Source of the DNA: Chionis minor
Lineage: Eukaryota; Chordata; Aves; Charadriiformes; Chionididae
Assembly (NCBI GenBank): GCA_013398295.1
Contig: VZSF01011357.1
Location: 311,792-375,791, forward strand
Length of the DNA: 64,000 bases
Reading direction: 5' to 3'
The position numbers and the translations under genes are program-made. The notes under the pieces were generated by a model. The model was not told the origin of the DNA. It saw only the letters and a list, made by a program, of their open reading frames with translations, and did not search any database. Below are positions 27,101 to 41,402 of this stretch, one piece after another. Positions within the stretch are counted from its first letter, which is position 1; every line of letters starts with the position of its first letter.

Positions 27101-30100
27101 GTAGAGGTCCTGACTATGATCAGATCGGTGGGGAAGGGATGGTACTGAAGCGTGCACAAGGCAGAACAGCCAGATGTCACTTATTAAATGGCTTTTAGAC
27201 TGCCTTACAAGCACAGCCCGACATGAACGTTTTAAGGTTTTGCTGATACTGCGTTACGTTGTCTGAGGCATTTATGGTTTTTGCCCAGAAAGGCCTAAGA
27301 CAACCAAACCTTCAGAGAAACCTGCTGAAATTGTGCGGACAGTCAGCAGGACTTCTGGGTTGTGGCTGCTGTCTTAGGCTCCCTTTCTGCGTCTTTAGGG
27401 AGATAGCACTTATCAGTGAGATGTAAGCCATGCCTCAAAAGAATACTTGAATGTATTGGCCTTGTTGTATTGCGGCGTTGCCCTGCTGTGAAATGAGAAA
27501 AATGCATTTACCGTGCCGTGGCAGCAGGTCAGCATCCCAAATGTTCTCCCCTCCAACAAGCTCGCTGGGTCAGAATAATTCTGTTTTGGATTGTACAGGG
27601 CAGTCTCCTGGGTAACACGCTTCACAGCAATGCCGGGGGGAACACGCCCTTGAATGCAAGGCAGTCAATGAGATTTATAATTACCGCGTTTTATAACCTC
27701 GCTCATTCAGGCAGGGAAGGATACTGCCGAAGAAGTCTCAAACGAGAGAAACGATGGATTTGCAGCTACAGAGGCAGTCGTTGCTAATATGATTTGAAAC
27801 CTGGATAGCAGGAGCCGCTCTTTTGTCCACTGTGCTGTCCAGAATAACACAAAAACCGCACAGACTAGTTTTAAATTCAGGCAGTCGCAGGGCATAAAAC
27901 TCCAACCCGCTCGGCATCACTGAAATCTTCTGGAGAGCGTTAAGCAAGGTCTTGGCTGAAGGCCAGGCCCCAGCTGTCCCTGCAGCAATAATGACCGCCC
28001 TCCCTCAGGGTGCCGCGCAAGGGCACGATCCAGCTGCGCTTTCACACACGCACACATGTAAATCGTCTGAACACAGCGCTGTTAATGCTTCTGGGAGGAC
28101 AAACCTAACCTATAGCTGTCTCGTTGACAGCAAGCTCCACGCAGAATGCATTTTATTTTCGCAAAAGCCTAGAGGTGAAAAAAAAATTATAAAATCTCCT
28201 GGTACAGTTTAGCTGATGCTTTGTTTGTGAGCGTCCTTGATGCATAACAGCATGCTATCATCTCTAAAGATTAAAAACAATCCCTTCTTATTGCTCTGCT
28301 GGGTATTTTCAAAGAAATTCATGCACAGATGAAAACAAATAAAAACAATGCCCAATGGCTCTGTAGAGATCCTGGGCCTCGAGTTTCAGGTAGTCTGGAG
28401 ACAATTTTAAACAAACATAGACCTCTTAAATCCTTGGATACAGCTCTGGAGAGGACGTGCTGGCAAAACTTCAGTAGCTTTAATGGGGTGAGGCTGGTTG
28501 AGGATTTTCTACATCATCTCCATTTAGTGGTTTTTAGGGTATAGCTTAACTAGGATCCAGAGCTTACCTCGTGCAATACTGGATTTTCATTATTTTTTTA
28601 AAATTGGAGTTAAATAATAACAACACCTTTGTTCAGGCGTGGTTTAAACAAAATTCAGGGTAGCTAGGTTGGCTTTCATGATGTTAAGGTTTGGGGTTTT
28701 TGATGGACAAAGGCATGGGTGGAGAAAGTCATCACCCACCCTCCTATCATCAGTGCAGGACTGGGGTCCAAAATGATAGAATTAAACACAGGACAAACCG
28801 AGATCGCCTCAGGCACTGACAAAGGAAGAGTTCAGCGCGCTTCAGTTAACACGTCTTTTGCTTTTACCCACTTGGCGTTAGTGTTCAGAGGTTCTGGCCC
28901 AGCACAAGAATGAAATCCCTTCCCCAGCCCCCATTCTGCTTCCAGCCTTTGCTGCTGGCTAGCTCTGATGGACAGCTGCAAGAGTTTCTTAAGGAGGAAT
29001 CTATGTGACACTGCTGCACTTCGCAAAAGTCTGAAAATGGGCTTTTTTTTCTTTTTCTCCTGCTTAGGCACCACCATCGCTCAGGCTGAAAAAACACTCT
29101 GCAAAGGTATACTTGAGGGTTTGGGTTTTAAAGACTGGGAAACTCATCCACAAGATCACTTGCAAGGCAAAACAACTCTAGGCAGAACTAGCATAAGATA
29201 CCTACACCAAACACATGATGCAAGTATTGATTTAGGGGTGCTGGTGGGATGGAGGATAACAGGGATAATGTTGAATACTCCGAATACCCATGGTCTGTTG
29301 CCAGTTCGCAGCCCCACAGTGCAGTGTATCGCAATGCATAGGAAGGAAGCCACAGCAGGTCACGTTCAGATTGCAGAACGCCAGTTGCTTTCAAGGCCTT
29401 TGCCTCTTCTCCTTCGGATGGGGATTACTGGAAGCACAGCAGCTTTGTTTGGGATAGCTACTTTAATCTTGTTGGGTTTAATTCTGGAAGTGTTGATTTC
29501 TGGAGGACCTGGGGAAGCACCATGTTCTTGTGTTGTGTGCAGTAGGTGAGGGACAGCCACAGTTACTTGTCAGAGCTACATGGAGCAGTGCTAGCCACCT
29601 GGGGAAGGGGGGGCATCCACACCTACACATCAGCTTCCCTAACCCCCTTCCTTGACAGCAACAAATGCTATCTAATATCTCAAGCCTAGGTAGTGTTAAA
29701 GGCACAGTATAGGTTTTTCGTCCTTGCCCCAAGCACTGAGATGTGCTGCCATAGATAACCTAAGAGCCATCATAATTCCTTTTAATTTGAAAGGTTTCAC
29801 CTTTCACCGTCAGCTCTGTGATATCTGAGCAAGGGAAGCATCTTCTAAAGCGAGCTGTCTTCTAATAGGTGCAGAGAAGCAGTCCCTCTGGTTCTTCTCA
29901 AACTGTGACAGGCTCTATGACCACTGAGATGGAAAAAGTTTGCAAGCCGTCCAGTTCAAAGTATGCAAAAATAGCAGGGCTGCGCTTCCAACAAGGCTGC
30001 TCTTCTGTCCCTGTTTGATGCCAGCTTGTGAGAGTGAAATTGAGTAGTGCAAGACTATCAAGATTTAATCCATTTACAGAATTTCAGTTGTATGAATTTG

Positions 30101-30305
30101 ATTTGAAAAGATTTGTGCTACATGTATATATCACGATTTGTCATAGCTGCCTGCATTGACACTACATTATGCGAGCATTCTTATTCCAGAGACTAGCTAC
30201 ATTGATAAAATCACTTAGTACAGCTGACCAAGCTAAAAATAAATTTATAAAAAATAGGCTGCCTTTTGGCTCAAGGATCTCACATATACGCCATTTTTAC
30301 TTTGT

Positions 30306-30334
30306 GATGCTGCTATTTTCGATGCTGCTATTTT
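30306..30334 (+). repeat. 15-bp tandem duplication
   Basis: The unit gatgctgctattttc at 30306-30320 is followed directly by a second copy, exact for 14 bases. It is a small local duplication in the TTC7A last intron. Confidence 0.85.
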
Positions 30335-32734
30335 ATATTTGCTGGTTTGGGAAAGCTGCTTTGAAACAATGGGTTACTTCCAAACCATTTCCTTTGATTG
30401 TTCTTCATTCACTATTCAAAGTAAGAGATTAGTTAAAAATGGTATATGCTTCCAGTCTGTCCGATTTGCTGTCAGCCAGCAAATAATATATAAGACAGAA
30501 TTTCGCAGAGAATGCAAAATCTATGAGCTGAGAAAGTCTTCTAACCATTAGTGACTATAGTGATATTCAAAGAAAAACAATTTAAAGCTGCAGAAATGTG
30601 AAATTTACACCTACCTCAAATACTTGCACAATCATTTATCATTAGTGAAAAGCTGTTCTGAGCTTTCAAGGTTGCTTGTTTGACCTATTTGTGGTATTCT
30701 AGGAATAACAGCAAGGAATCCTAAAGTGAGGGTTTCTACTCCTGAAGCCTGGAAATCTCCAGGGCTTGTGGGTTTTATCAGTCTCTCTCTACATTTATTT
30801 ACTTTTCTTGCTCTCAAGGCAAGACACTTTTCAGGCACACAGGATACCAAATGGTCCATGAAACCGGTGCCGAAGATACTGCAGGCAATTTTGCTCTTGA
30901 TGTGCATGAAATCTGTGCAGAATCTCTTACTTTCAGTGAAGTCACAAGGAGAACTTGTATCTGCTCATACCTTAGAAGCCTGTCCTGAATTATCCTCATG
31001 TACATAATGTCAGTTCAGAAAATATTTAAAAGCTGTGGGTCTGGCTGTATGCTAACAAGTGTGCACACTCTCCTACAACATCAAGCTTTGAGCCTTACAA
31101 TGCAGTATGGGATCACATGTGACTTTAGAAATGCTTTACTGTGGCATTTGTTTAATTTGACCTAGCTTCATTCGTCAGTATTAGTCACTCCTGAGCTCTG
31201 CTGAGCTGCAAGTGACAGCCTCAAAGAGAAAATACCATTGCCTGCCAATCTGGCATAAAAATTACTGTAACTAGAAGTTCAGAAATTCTAGAGATTTTGT
31301 TTAGATGCGAGGAAATAATACTGCTCTCCTATTAAAAACCATACAATCCCACAGAAGTGCCAAACTTGTTCAGCATTAGCTGCTTCGGGGAACACCGCCC
31401 TGGGGAATATTTACAGAAGAATGAAGCTAACCTTTCTCCTTGTTTAAAAAAAATAATCACAATCTCAGAGCTGCTTGAGAATTTATTTTAAAAGCAATTC
31501 ATAGTTCATCCTTCACTACCAATTAGATTTGGCCAGGTTGATATGTTACGCGTAACTGCTGAACAAGTGCTATATTTCAGCCGCACGCTGCCTCTTTAGT
31601 GCTGGTTCATGTCATGTTCAATGCAGGTGTTAAAGGCTGCAATACATAGATTGGCCTGACAGGTTGCAGAGAAGGCGGCGGAGCCGTTGCTTGTAACACA
31701 AGGAGAGACAGAGACCACAAGGATAAGTTTACCACTGAACTAACGCCGTGCTAATGAATGGAGCAGAAGCGTTTCATGACCCCAGGGTTAACTGCTGCAG
31801 GTGTACCAGAGCCAAAGCACAGGCAGTGGTCTCCCAGGGGCTCTCCATTTCAGGTGTCCAGCATTGCCCTCAACTCAGCCTCCTGCTCTACTCACTTCAG
31901 GATCACTAACACCTTACAAACAAGGCTTCACTTTTTCAACAAATTAAGACTCCTCCTGCCCTGGCTAGTTCTGCAAGGAAAGTCCTTTTGAGAATCTGAC
32001 TCTTTATTTTCTTACTCCGCTCTACGCTGGGGCACAGCCCGCCTACCAAATGGCTTTGAGACCTATCCCCTTTCCGAAGCACCAGACCCCAACCAGAAGA
32101 GATTGCTCAAGGGATGCAGGAGATGCTCCTTCCATGTAAGGTTTCATAACCAAACCTGAGACTGTGAAATCAGCTGACACTACGTTTCTTGTAGCTCTGA
32201 GGTACAAGACAAAGAGGTGTGGGTACACACATACACGCACATTTACTTCCCTGCTGTAGGCCACAGCAGATGCCAGAACCACTCCAGCAGCTTGCCCATT
32301 TGCAAACACTGAAAGCACAAAATCACGAGGTCACACCAGGGTCCCTCCTACCAAAGGCGTCTTAGTGCAACAGTCCAATGACTAGTGATTTCCCAACAGA
32401 CCTAACTTTATCACATTTCTCTGCTTTTGTTCATATTGCCTTGGGCAATCCCATTCCTTACTGTCTACAGTGCGGAAAAAAAATACTGAATACTGTGTGG
32501 CTTTCTGTACAAAGGGGACTGTGGCTTTCTGAAAAATTCAGAGTTGATAGCAAAATCTCAGCATAACTCAGAGATGGCACCTCTATATTTTATTTAAGCA
32601 ATGAGCGAATTTAATCTTTTACTTATTCTGAGTGTAAAAGTCTTACTCACTCTAAGCGATCATTATGTGTGATCTGCCTCTGGCCCTCAATGACACAGGT
32701 CTTGCTTGTCACTTCAGTGCCCCAGTCTTGCTGG

Positions 32735-33487
32735 AGCTTTAAGAGGAATCGCATTTGCTGAACAGGGGCATCCTGCACCTGGGATGGAATAACCCCATGC
32801 AACCATCCAGGCTGGGGAGAAGCAGGTCTGCAGAAAAGGCCTTAGGGATGCCAGTGAGCAACAACTGAGCAGGAGTCCGCATGGCTGCCCATGCAGTACT
32901 GAAGGCTAATGGCATTCTGCACCGCATTAGGTAATGCACTGCAGCGGACTGAAGTAATTATTCCCTTCTGCTTGGCCTTTATGAGACCACATTGGGAGTG
33001 CTGTCACCAGTTTTGAGTTCACCAGTACCAGAAAGATGATGACAAACTGGAGAAGGGCAGGTGGAGTGCCACTGAGATGGCTGAGGGGACCACAGTATTA
33101 TGAAGAGTTTGGGAGAGGAGCATTTATTCAGCCTTTCCCTCTCCAGGCTAAGGAGGTACCCAACTGCCATCTCCAGCTACCTAATGGGTAGAAAGATGGG
33201 ACTAAACTTTCTCAGAGATGCTCAGTGGCAAGAGAGTAAGGTGCAGCAAGGGAAATTCTGGTTGATTAGCTATTAAGAAAAAATTCTTCATAAGGAGTGG
33301 TGCAGCATCAGAACACGGGCCCAGAGAGGTGATGGAATATCCTTGGAAATACTCAAAGCTCGGCTGTACTTGGCCCTGAGCAACCTGCTCTATATTTGAA
33401 GTTGGCCCTGCTATGAGCAGGAGGTGGGACCAGATGACCTCCAGAGGAAAGGTCCTGTCTCACCTAAATTCTTTTATGATTCTAATG
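32735..33487 (+). mobile_element. CR1 LINE, 5'-truncated, with intact 3' end
   Basis: About 750 bp match the familiar 3' part of avian CR1. Recognisable stretches include ggaataaccccatgcaac, ggcattctgcaccgcattagg, cagcctttccctctccaggc, gaccagatgacctccagagg and a closing tttatgattct, which corresponds to the ATTCTATGATTCT tail of the family. It is 5'-truncated, as most CR1 copies are, and is diverged with no usable reading frame. It sits antisense to TTC7A inside its last intron. Confidence 0.9.
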
Positions 33488-36400
33488 TGCCTCATGACAT
33501 GTGCACTAAGATATTAAGCACACTTAATATATCATCACTGGTGTCAGGTATCATCAACACTTTCATCAGCTGGAACGGTGCCGAGCTGACTCAAATACTG
33601 TACATCTTGTCTAAATGCAATTAGAAAGGCAAATGGCAGTTTCTGTGTATCTCAATTAGCCTTGTACCATGCATGTTGACATTCAAAATTAGCTGACTTG
33701 GAGGCCTGTTCCCCACTCAATTCAGAGCTTATATTGAGTTTGCCTGGTTTGTTGTAAAACTTACTAAGGCTGACAGAGTAAGGCCCTCCTTCAGAGTCAC
33801 ATCAACCACAATTTGGATTTTGGGGGAATCAAAGCAAAGCTCACACAGTACAAACCTAATGAATCAAACCCTAAAAGATTAATGTTCCTGAATAAAGCAG
33901 CAAACCTCACATAAAGCTCCACAGACCTGCCTCTTCTTTTATTGCTCTGCTCTTCAGATGTAGGAGGAGCAGCAGGCAGTGACATCTCTCCCACACTGGC
34001 ATCTATTATTGTAATGCTAAGTGCTAGCTCCTATCACCCCTGTAATCCTGTTTGGGAAGCTCTGCTACAGCATTTACATTCTTATCTTTGTTTAGTCAAT
34101 GCTGGCAAATAAAAGCATAAACAATCTCCACTCTACAGCTTGGCACTACTGAGATGCTGCCATGTTCCAGTTCATTTTTATTTACAGTCTCTTACGCTGG
34201 TGAGAATCTTGAAAAGCAGATACAGCCCAGTAAGTGATGCAACTGTAAACGCCATGTTTTTATGAGCCTGCTCTTTACATTAAAATGAATGCCGAACAGG
34301 TGAACACAAGCAGCGAGAGAACTGGGCTAAATATGAAAGCATCAATGCAGTAGTTTCTCTGGAACAAGTCAATATAATTTCACCTCATTTCCTGCCCTAA
34401 GCCACGCACCAGATACTCAACTGCCTCACGTGACTAATTTAGAGAGGTATGCGATCCATACAGACATAGGCACCCACTTTAATTGCAGAGTCCCCCTATA
34501 TCTTCAGGGGAAAAACAGAGGTAGACTGTTCCACAAGGCAATGCAGAGCAAGGAGCCTAACAAAAGGGGCTCTGAACCAACCTTGGAGAAGTCCCTCTCT
34601 CTTGGCAACAGGTGGAGAGAGTGACCAACCCATCTACCTAAGCTAAAGGCAACGTCAGTTTTCACCTATGACTTAAAATGGAATTGCCACCTCAGACTCT
34701 CAGAAGCAAAGAGGAAGTATAAAAGCCCATTGCTTTATTTCTTACAAAGCCAATATCCATTAAGTAGAGCACGACACAAAAATGACTACCCACCCGAATT
34801 CCAAAAGTACTAGCAATGCAGACTGACTTAGGCAAACATATTTGACAATGCCAGTGAACTGCATGACTCCAGAGAGCAACCGCAAGACAGAGATGCTCAA
34901 GCCTGTTTCTGATTAAGCAGCCCTGAGTTGGTACGCTGCGATCAACAACTGTCTCCAGTCTGTGCCCTTCCTGATGGAGGAAAGGCTCGGCTAACTACAC
35001 TGGTCATAAGTCTTCCCACTGAAAGGTGATTAGCTTGAAAATCCCCTGTTGTTCTGTCAGGAAGCCATACAGAAGAGTTGCAAATCCATTAAATTACATC
35101 TTGCAGATATGTATCTAAGGAGAATACATGGCATTTGGTGATATATGGAAACCACCGCGTTATACCTTCAGATAGCTCATACGAGTATCTCTTTCCAAAT
35201 TAACATTCTTGCCATCTAATTCTCATTAGACTCACTCAACTGTTCCGTTAATCTTGTATTTTTCCTCCCAAGAGATTAACATTGATTTTTTTTGTCTTGC
35301 GCACACACAGGAAGGTCATACTGTTTCCTACAGGGTGGATTCATTCAATAAGGAACTACACTATTAAACCTGACTTGACGTTATTGTCAATAGGGTTAAG
35401 CTGCCACAATGCTCCTTATTTTTGAGAGAATTTCAATGCAACTCTCCTGGGTCCAGCTACATCCATCATTCCACTCCATGATACACACAAGCCACTTGAC
35501 AACTCATTAAAAATATATATAAAAAATGGAGGTCAGGTCTGTGTTCCAGGGAAGCCCTACTAATGTTCAAACTCCACATCTAATTTTAAAAAAATAGTAA
35601 AACTCAAAATAATTACAAAATGCTTCTGGGAATAGAAGTTCTTCAACAGAAAAAGGAAACAGGAAGGCAGGACTGCAGGTGGGCCTGCAAGACATTTTTA
35701 GCTGGTCACTCTGGGTCCAGCTAAATTCATACCGTGAGGACAGCGTGAATTCAGTCACTGGTGGTCTGGGCAGAGCAGCCTGCACGCCAGAATGGGCAAG
35801 CGCTCTTTTGGGTCTGGTTAAGTCCTACTTACAGGGACCTTTGGGGCTGCCCCCTCCCTTCCTCGTAAATTGATCCAGCTCCAGCATAAGAGGGGGCAGA
35901 TTGTTCTTCCAACATCTCGTCGTGGAAGGCTGCTCCAGAACCTCTCTGCACCAATGGCTCGGAAACCTCTTCAATCTCCAGTGCCAATTTATAGCAGATA
36001 AAGCAGCATCCTGTAGCTGATTCAGCTTTTCTCTCCCCCCAGAATGCATTATTTGTTTCCACACATACCTGCAGAGAGCAAATGTATCCCTTCCCAGTCT
36101 TTGTTCTGCTACCCTGATTAGTTAAGCTCTCTCTTGCCCATCCCTGCCCATCACAGGTGGTTTGGGGTTTTTTTCCCTGCTCTTTTTCCAGCTGGGGCTT
36201 TCTCTCTCCTGAGCATTTTCATAAAAACAGGCAAAACTCACATTAGCAATATTAAACAGCAGCTCATTGATAGACTGAAGCTTTATAGAAGCATTCTATA
36301 AAGGAATGAAAGGAGGAAAGGAGCAAGAGGAGTGTTTTCAACATGTAAAAAAAATGCACAATTTTAGATGCCACAAAGGAAAAACAGGAAATCTGTATTA

Positions 36401-37834
36401 ACTTCCTGCCTCAGGAGTCAAATTTCCCAGAGTGCTGAGGAGTTCCTCCCCATTTCTTGGTCCTGGATTTTTTGTTCTGTCGTTCTTAGACACTCCTTCC
36501 AACACCACTGGAGCAAGCTTCTGACTTAAGTGCACTTTCAGATACTTTGTAGTGAATTTTAACTTTCTTGGATAAAATAGCAAATAAACAGCATTGAAAA
36601 GAGCCTCCTGGGGCAAATCAAGGATGGGCTCATCTCCTGCAGAAATTTGCAAGGCAGAGAGGGACGGAAAAGGAGGAAACAACCTGCTGAACAGCTAATG
36701 GGAAAAGAAGTGATTATAACTGTGTCTGAGTGATCAATGCTTTTACCTTGGTATTTTAAAGCAAGCAACAGTCTGTGCTTTTTGCTATTTCTTCTATGTC
36801 CCTTCCAATTCTTTCCCCTCCCCTTCTCTCTTATACACCACTTGCCAGTTCTCCAACTGTACTGGAGAACTGCAGTGCCCTGAACAGAAAAAAAATTGTG
36901 AGAGAAATTGTTAACAGCATATAAGGATTTCCCCATATCGAGGGAAAAACTTATGGGGTGGGCAAAACTGTTTAAATGTTTTGTATCGTCAGAGTAATCC
37001 AAATATATCCTGCTGGAGACTAGGACTTAGCAAATTCACCCTTCCAGTCTTTTCTTGTACACTCCATATTAGGTAGACCAAAGAGAGTCCCAGAGTCTGT
37101 AGCTCTCCAAGCTGCATCACAGAATACGTCACTGGTCTTCCTTTGGCTTGCTAGAATCTCCTGTTGACTGTCACTATTGCTTACTTAATTAAGAAAAAAA
37201 AAAAAGGGGGGCACTTTGTTCAAAGTTGTTCCATTTTTGGAAAGGCCTGTAATGACTGTCTACTCAAATGCTTTTTCTACCTTTAGGTCTGTCATTTCTC
37301 TCAAAAATCCAACCCTCTTCTCACCAGGGGAAACTGCAGAACTGTACTGGCACAAAGACATTCTGCTTGCACTGAATTCGCAGAGCAGAAGGATACATTC
37401 ACTGTCAGAGAAAGGAAGCGCCCTCCCCCTGCAAAAAGCTATTTTTTGCAGGCGTTGTCATATCTTATTCCCAGGAAGAGAAGAGGGCTGTGCTAGAAAG
37501 TCCTCAGATTCACATTTGCTTCTATTTACTCTGTCCTTCACAGCACGGCTGTAACAATTTATCAATACAATGGAGGGCAAGGCAGGCTCCTCTAATGAAA
37601 ACAAATCCTGGCGAAAGCAACAAATAGTTCACAGATCTGCCTCCTAAATCCTGTTCTCACCACAATGATGTTTTCATCACTACTTACATTTAGGGACATA
37701 AGGGTAATCAAAGCGGTAAAGCACATCATTTGTGCTGAACAGTCGCAGCACTCTGCCCAAAATAATTTGTGGTCCGAAAGCCCAAATGAATAAAGCACCA
37801 TAGGAATCAAGACGTATAATTAGAATAAATAAGA

Positions 37835-37973
37835 TTTTGCGCTTACAAAGCGCCTGTCATCTGAAAGTATGCGCAGATATTAATTAAGCTCCCCAAACCC
37901 CAGATGAAGTAGATTAGTAGCTTCATCCCTGTTTTACAGAGGTTTAGAGTAAAGTGTGACACATAATCACAGC
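37835..37973 (+). mobile_element. MIR-like SINE relic
   Basis: The order of landmarks fits an amniote MIR: gcgcttacaaagcgcctgtc, catctgaaagt, attaattaagct, gatgaagtagattagtag and ccctgttttacagaggttta. The core is diverged, as expected for an old element. The first part would contain the tRNA-related end; the LINE-like tail is not clear. Confidence 0.65.
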
Positions 37974-39903
37974 TGAAAGCGCGGCGGAGCTGGCCGTGCC
38001 GGGGATGGAGCGCGCCAAGGCTCCTCCTCCTCTCCAGCCCTCTTCAGTGAATTGCCTTCAATGGAAAATGACTGAGTTGCAGTACTTTGCTCTCTGGAAG
38101 AGGAAGGACCCACCCTGTTGCACAACAGTAGCAAAGCCCTGGCCTGAAGTGTTTTGATAAAACCCACGAAACGGTGCTCAGCTTGGGAAAAGAAACCAGG
38201 AGCTTGCTCGCTCTCATACATCTGCTTTGGGTGCTCTACCTTGCTCTTTCTAAAATGCCAGGAGATGGCCTCTGTGTCAGCATCCCCCACAAACAGTCCT
38301 GGTAACACGGCTCGTAGCTTCTCAGGTTTGGAGGACATGGCATACAGAATACCTTAACTACTTTAATCTGCGATATTGTTTTTTATTTTTCTATGTCTTC
38401 GCATTGCACTGTAACTCAGAAGCCACACCGACCAAGGATCACACAGACATAATGCAATTAAACACATCCAAACCTTAAAATAAGCCTCTCTCGAAGCAGA
38501 AGTTCTGGGTAACAAATACAAATAATAAACACATCTGATATAGTCCAAAAATATTTAAAGTAATAAACTCAATGTACATATGTGTTTCAGGAAAAAACCT
38601 TTAAAAATAGTGTTACCAGTAAAGCTTCAATTGTTTTGTATGTCAAAGAACAGTTAGAAATTAATTTTGCTGTCATTATCCACTGAAATCCAAGTGCTTA
38701 TGACAGCAATTTCTTAAAGATTCCCTTTAAGTATTTAAGTAGTAGCTGTGACAATGAAAAATATTCTCAGTATCACAAAGTAGTACAACCGTCCACTTAA
38801 TCAAAATTACCCAGCCCCTAACTCTGCCCATCATCTGTGCCAAAACAAGAGCAGGGAAGCATCAAATGCAGCAAGGAAGAAGTATCTCCAGAACAGATAA
38901 AAACTGGTTGCTCATTGTGTCTCCAGATACAATTATCCACCTAATTACACTTAGGACAAATGCACAGTTTTCCTAACTACACGGAGATGCATTCTAATTG
39001 TGATGTTCAATTCTCTGTACACAAATATAAAAAACTGAGCAAGAAATGTCACTAGAAACAGACCACAGCATACTTATCTACAAAACAGCAAACAAATTGG
39101 ATAAACTACAGATATAAAGCAACTCCTTAGACGATAAATAAGTATTAATGTGAAAACCATGCTCTTTTGTTCCCACATGTAAGCACAGAAGGCTTTCTAA
39201 CTTCAGCTTTCAAGGTAAAAATGCTTTTAATTAGGGTCCTAGCTACCTTACAAGACATACAGACCTTGGTATGATGGAGCTATGATAATTTACCCATGCT
39301 GAGAAGCTGCCCCATGATTTATATGATTACTTCATGGCAGCATGAAACAAATCCCCAAGGAAGTAATGCATGTCATCCTTAAAAATATTAAGCAATCAAG
39401 CCATGGTTTTATTATGTGAATAGATGCCTTTGAAAACAAGGATGCATGCACCATACTGTGAGGTAAAATGAAATAAATGAACAGAAATAATTCATTTCCA
39501 TGTTCTAATCAGTGGAAACTGTAGTCTTCAAATTATCCTGATGCTACCAAATGCGAGTCTGGAGACAATAGGTTGACTCTTCTACTAAAATGAACATGAA
39601 ATTGCATCCTAAGTACACAATGAAGGCCAAATTAAACAGTCCAAGACTCTTTGTAAAGGCTCTTTCTTTTTATTCAGCCCTTGCATCCAACTGAACAATT
39701 AACAGCAGAAGATTTAAACAAAGCATCATGTAGTTTTTTAAATGCTCAAATCTAATCAAAAGCAATGTATTTATCTTAGGCAAAAGGAACATAATCTATA
39801 CAAAAACCTGTTCTCAAGCAAGCTCTTCAGCTACTAGCACTATCAGCAGAGAGAAATTTGTGGTCAACCAGCTAAAAGGATGTCTCTGGCAAGCAGAATG
39901 AAG

Positions 39904-39920
39904 AATATATATATATATAT
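39904..39920 (+). repeat. (AT)n microsatellite
   Basis: About eight uninterrupted AT units inside the TTC7A last intron. Confidence 0.95.
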
Positions 39921-40390
39921 CAAGACTAGAACTGCACGCTTGCTGCCTATGTTGTACTCACAAGCTGGGACCCCGACATCTCTGCAAGGGCCCAAGACAA
40001 CACTGTCACACCGCTCACCGCAATTATAAATCACAATGCACTCATTAGAGATGCTGACTGTTCAGAAAAAGTCTAGCCCCTGCAGGCACAAGGAGATGGA
40101 AACAGAGCTGCGATAATAAGATCAGGTTAACACAAAACATTTGAAATAAAACATTGTATTTGTATGACTATGTATATAGGTAATAATTATATGAGACCGT
40201 GGGACAGTGATGGGTTTTTTTAACACTGAGCCTACAACACTGCATTTGAAGCTAAGCTAATTTTTTGTAAGTGCATTATTTGCTCTAGCCTTCTTATCTT
40301 CAAAAGAACTGCAAGAGGTTCAGAGACAGGCAATGGCAATAATGAAAGGAATGGGACTGGTTCAGTGATGGGTATCTATAAAATCAGTAA

Positions 40391-40420
40391 GGGGGGGGGG
40401 ATGGGGATGGTGATGATGAT
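40391..40420 (+). repeat. G10 run followed by GGGGAT/GAT repeat
   Basis: A run of ten G bases followed by atggggatgg and four GAT-like units. A G-homopolymer next to a trinucleotide repeat is likely to vary in length between individuals. Confidence 0.9.
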
Positions 40421-40884
40421 CAATAAGAATCAGTGGTGTGTTATGTCTTCCAAAATAAGAACAACATGCATCAGTGTGGCTAGGAAAAGCTACACCAAGA
40501 ACGTATGAAATGGGGCAGTTTTTGTACAGCAGAAGGCAGACCTGCAGGTCTCCTTGCTGAAAGGTACAGTGAATGCTGAAAGCTAATACAGGCTCAAGCC
40601 AAGTTCACAAAGGAGAAATCTGCTGTGAATTACTAAGCAAGTAGAATCTCCGCCTACTTCAGGATATCCCTAAGCTAAGTCATAACCTTAGATGTATATC
40701 TATATATATGTGCACATATATGTGCAGGTATATGCCTGCCCTGGTCTCATTCTTTCCTAGGCACTTCCTTATGCTGCTGTTGAAGAGAACAACTAGTTAA
40801 ACCTCTGGTCTGACCCAGTATCACCATGCCAATGTTACTTTTAGCATCTACTTGCAGAAAAAAAATCCTGGTATTAGCTTCAGA

Positions 40885-41362
40885 TTCACTTTGGGGGGAT
40901 AACTGGATGGAAGGCAGCTTTGCAGAAAAGGACCTGGTGGACAAGCTGGCCATGAGCCAGCAATGTGCCCTTGCAGCAAGGTCTCCTGGGCTGCATTAGG
41001 AGTGTTGCCAGAAGGTCAAGGGAGGTGATCCTTACCCTCTACTCAGCACTGAGCTCCCCAGTACAAGGAGGACATGGAGATACTGGGGAGAGTCCAGCAA
41101 GGGGCTACTGGGATCATCCATGACTGGAGTGTCTGTCATATAAGGAGAAACCGAGAACTGGGACTGTTCAGCCTGTAGAAGAGAAGGTTAAAAATCTGAT
41201 GGTAAGGTGTAAAGAAGATGGAGCCAGACTCTTCTCAGTGGTATCCACTGACTGGCAGAAACTGAAATACAAGAAATTTGATTTAAACATCAGAAAAAGC
41301 TTTGTTTATTGTAAGGGTGATCAAACACCAGAACAGGTTACCCACAGAGGTCATGCTCACTA
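40885..41362 (+). mobile_element. CR1 LINE fragment, truncated at both ends
   Basis: The match to the CR1 3' region runs from ggcagctttgcagaaaagga through ctgggctgcattagg, gctccccagtacaaggagga, ctgttcagcctgtagaagag and ccagaacaggttacccacag. The usual dgactagatgacct segment and ATTCTATG tail are missing, so the 3' end is lost or was interrupted. An LTR fragment follows within about 40 bp. Orientation is antisense to TTC7A. Confidence 0.88.
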
Positions 41363-41402
41363 TATAAAGCTGGGGAAAGAAGGAGCAAGAGGGGGACATT
41401 CA

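Noticed and set aside
40704..40721. 18-base perfect palindrome centred on GTGCAC in a TA-rich run
   Set aside because: Expected by chance in alternating TA/TG sequence; no sign of a binding-site cluster.
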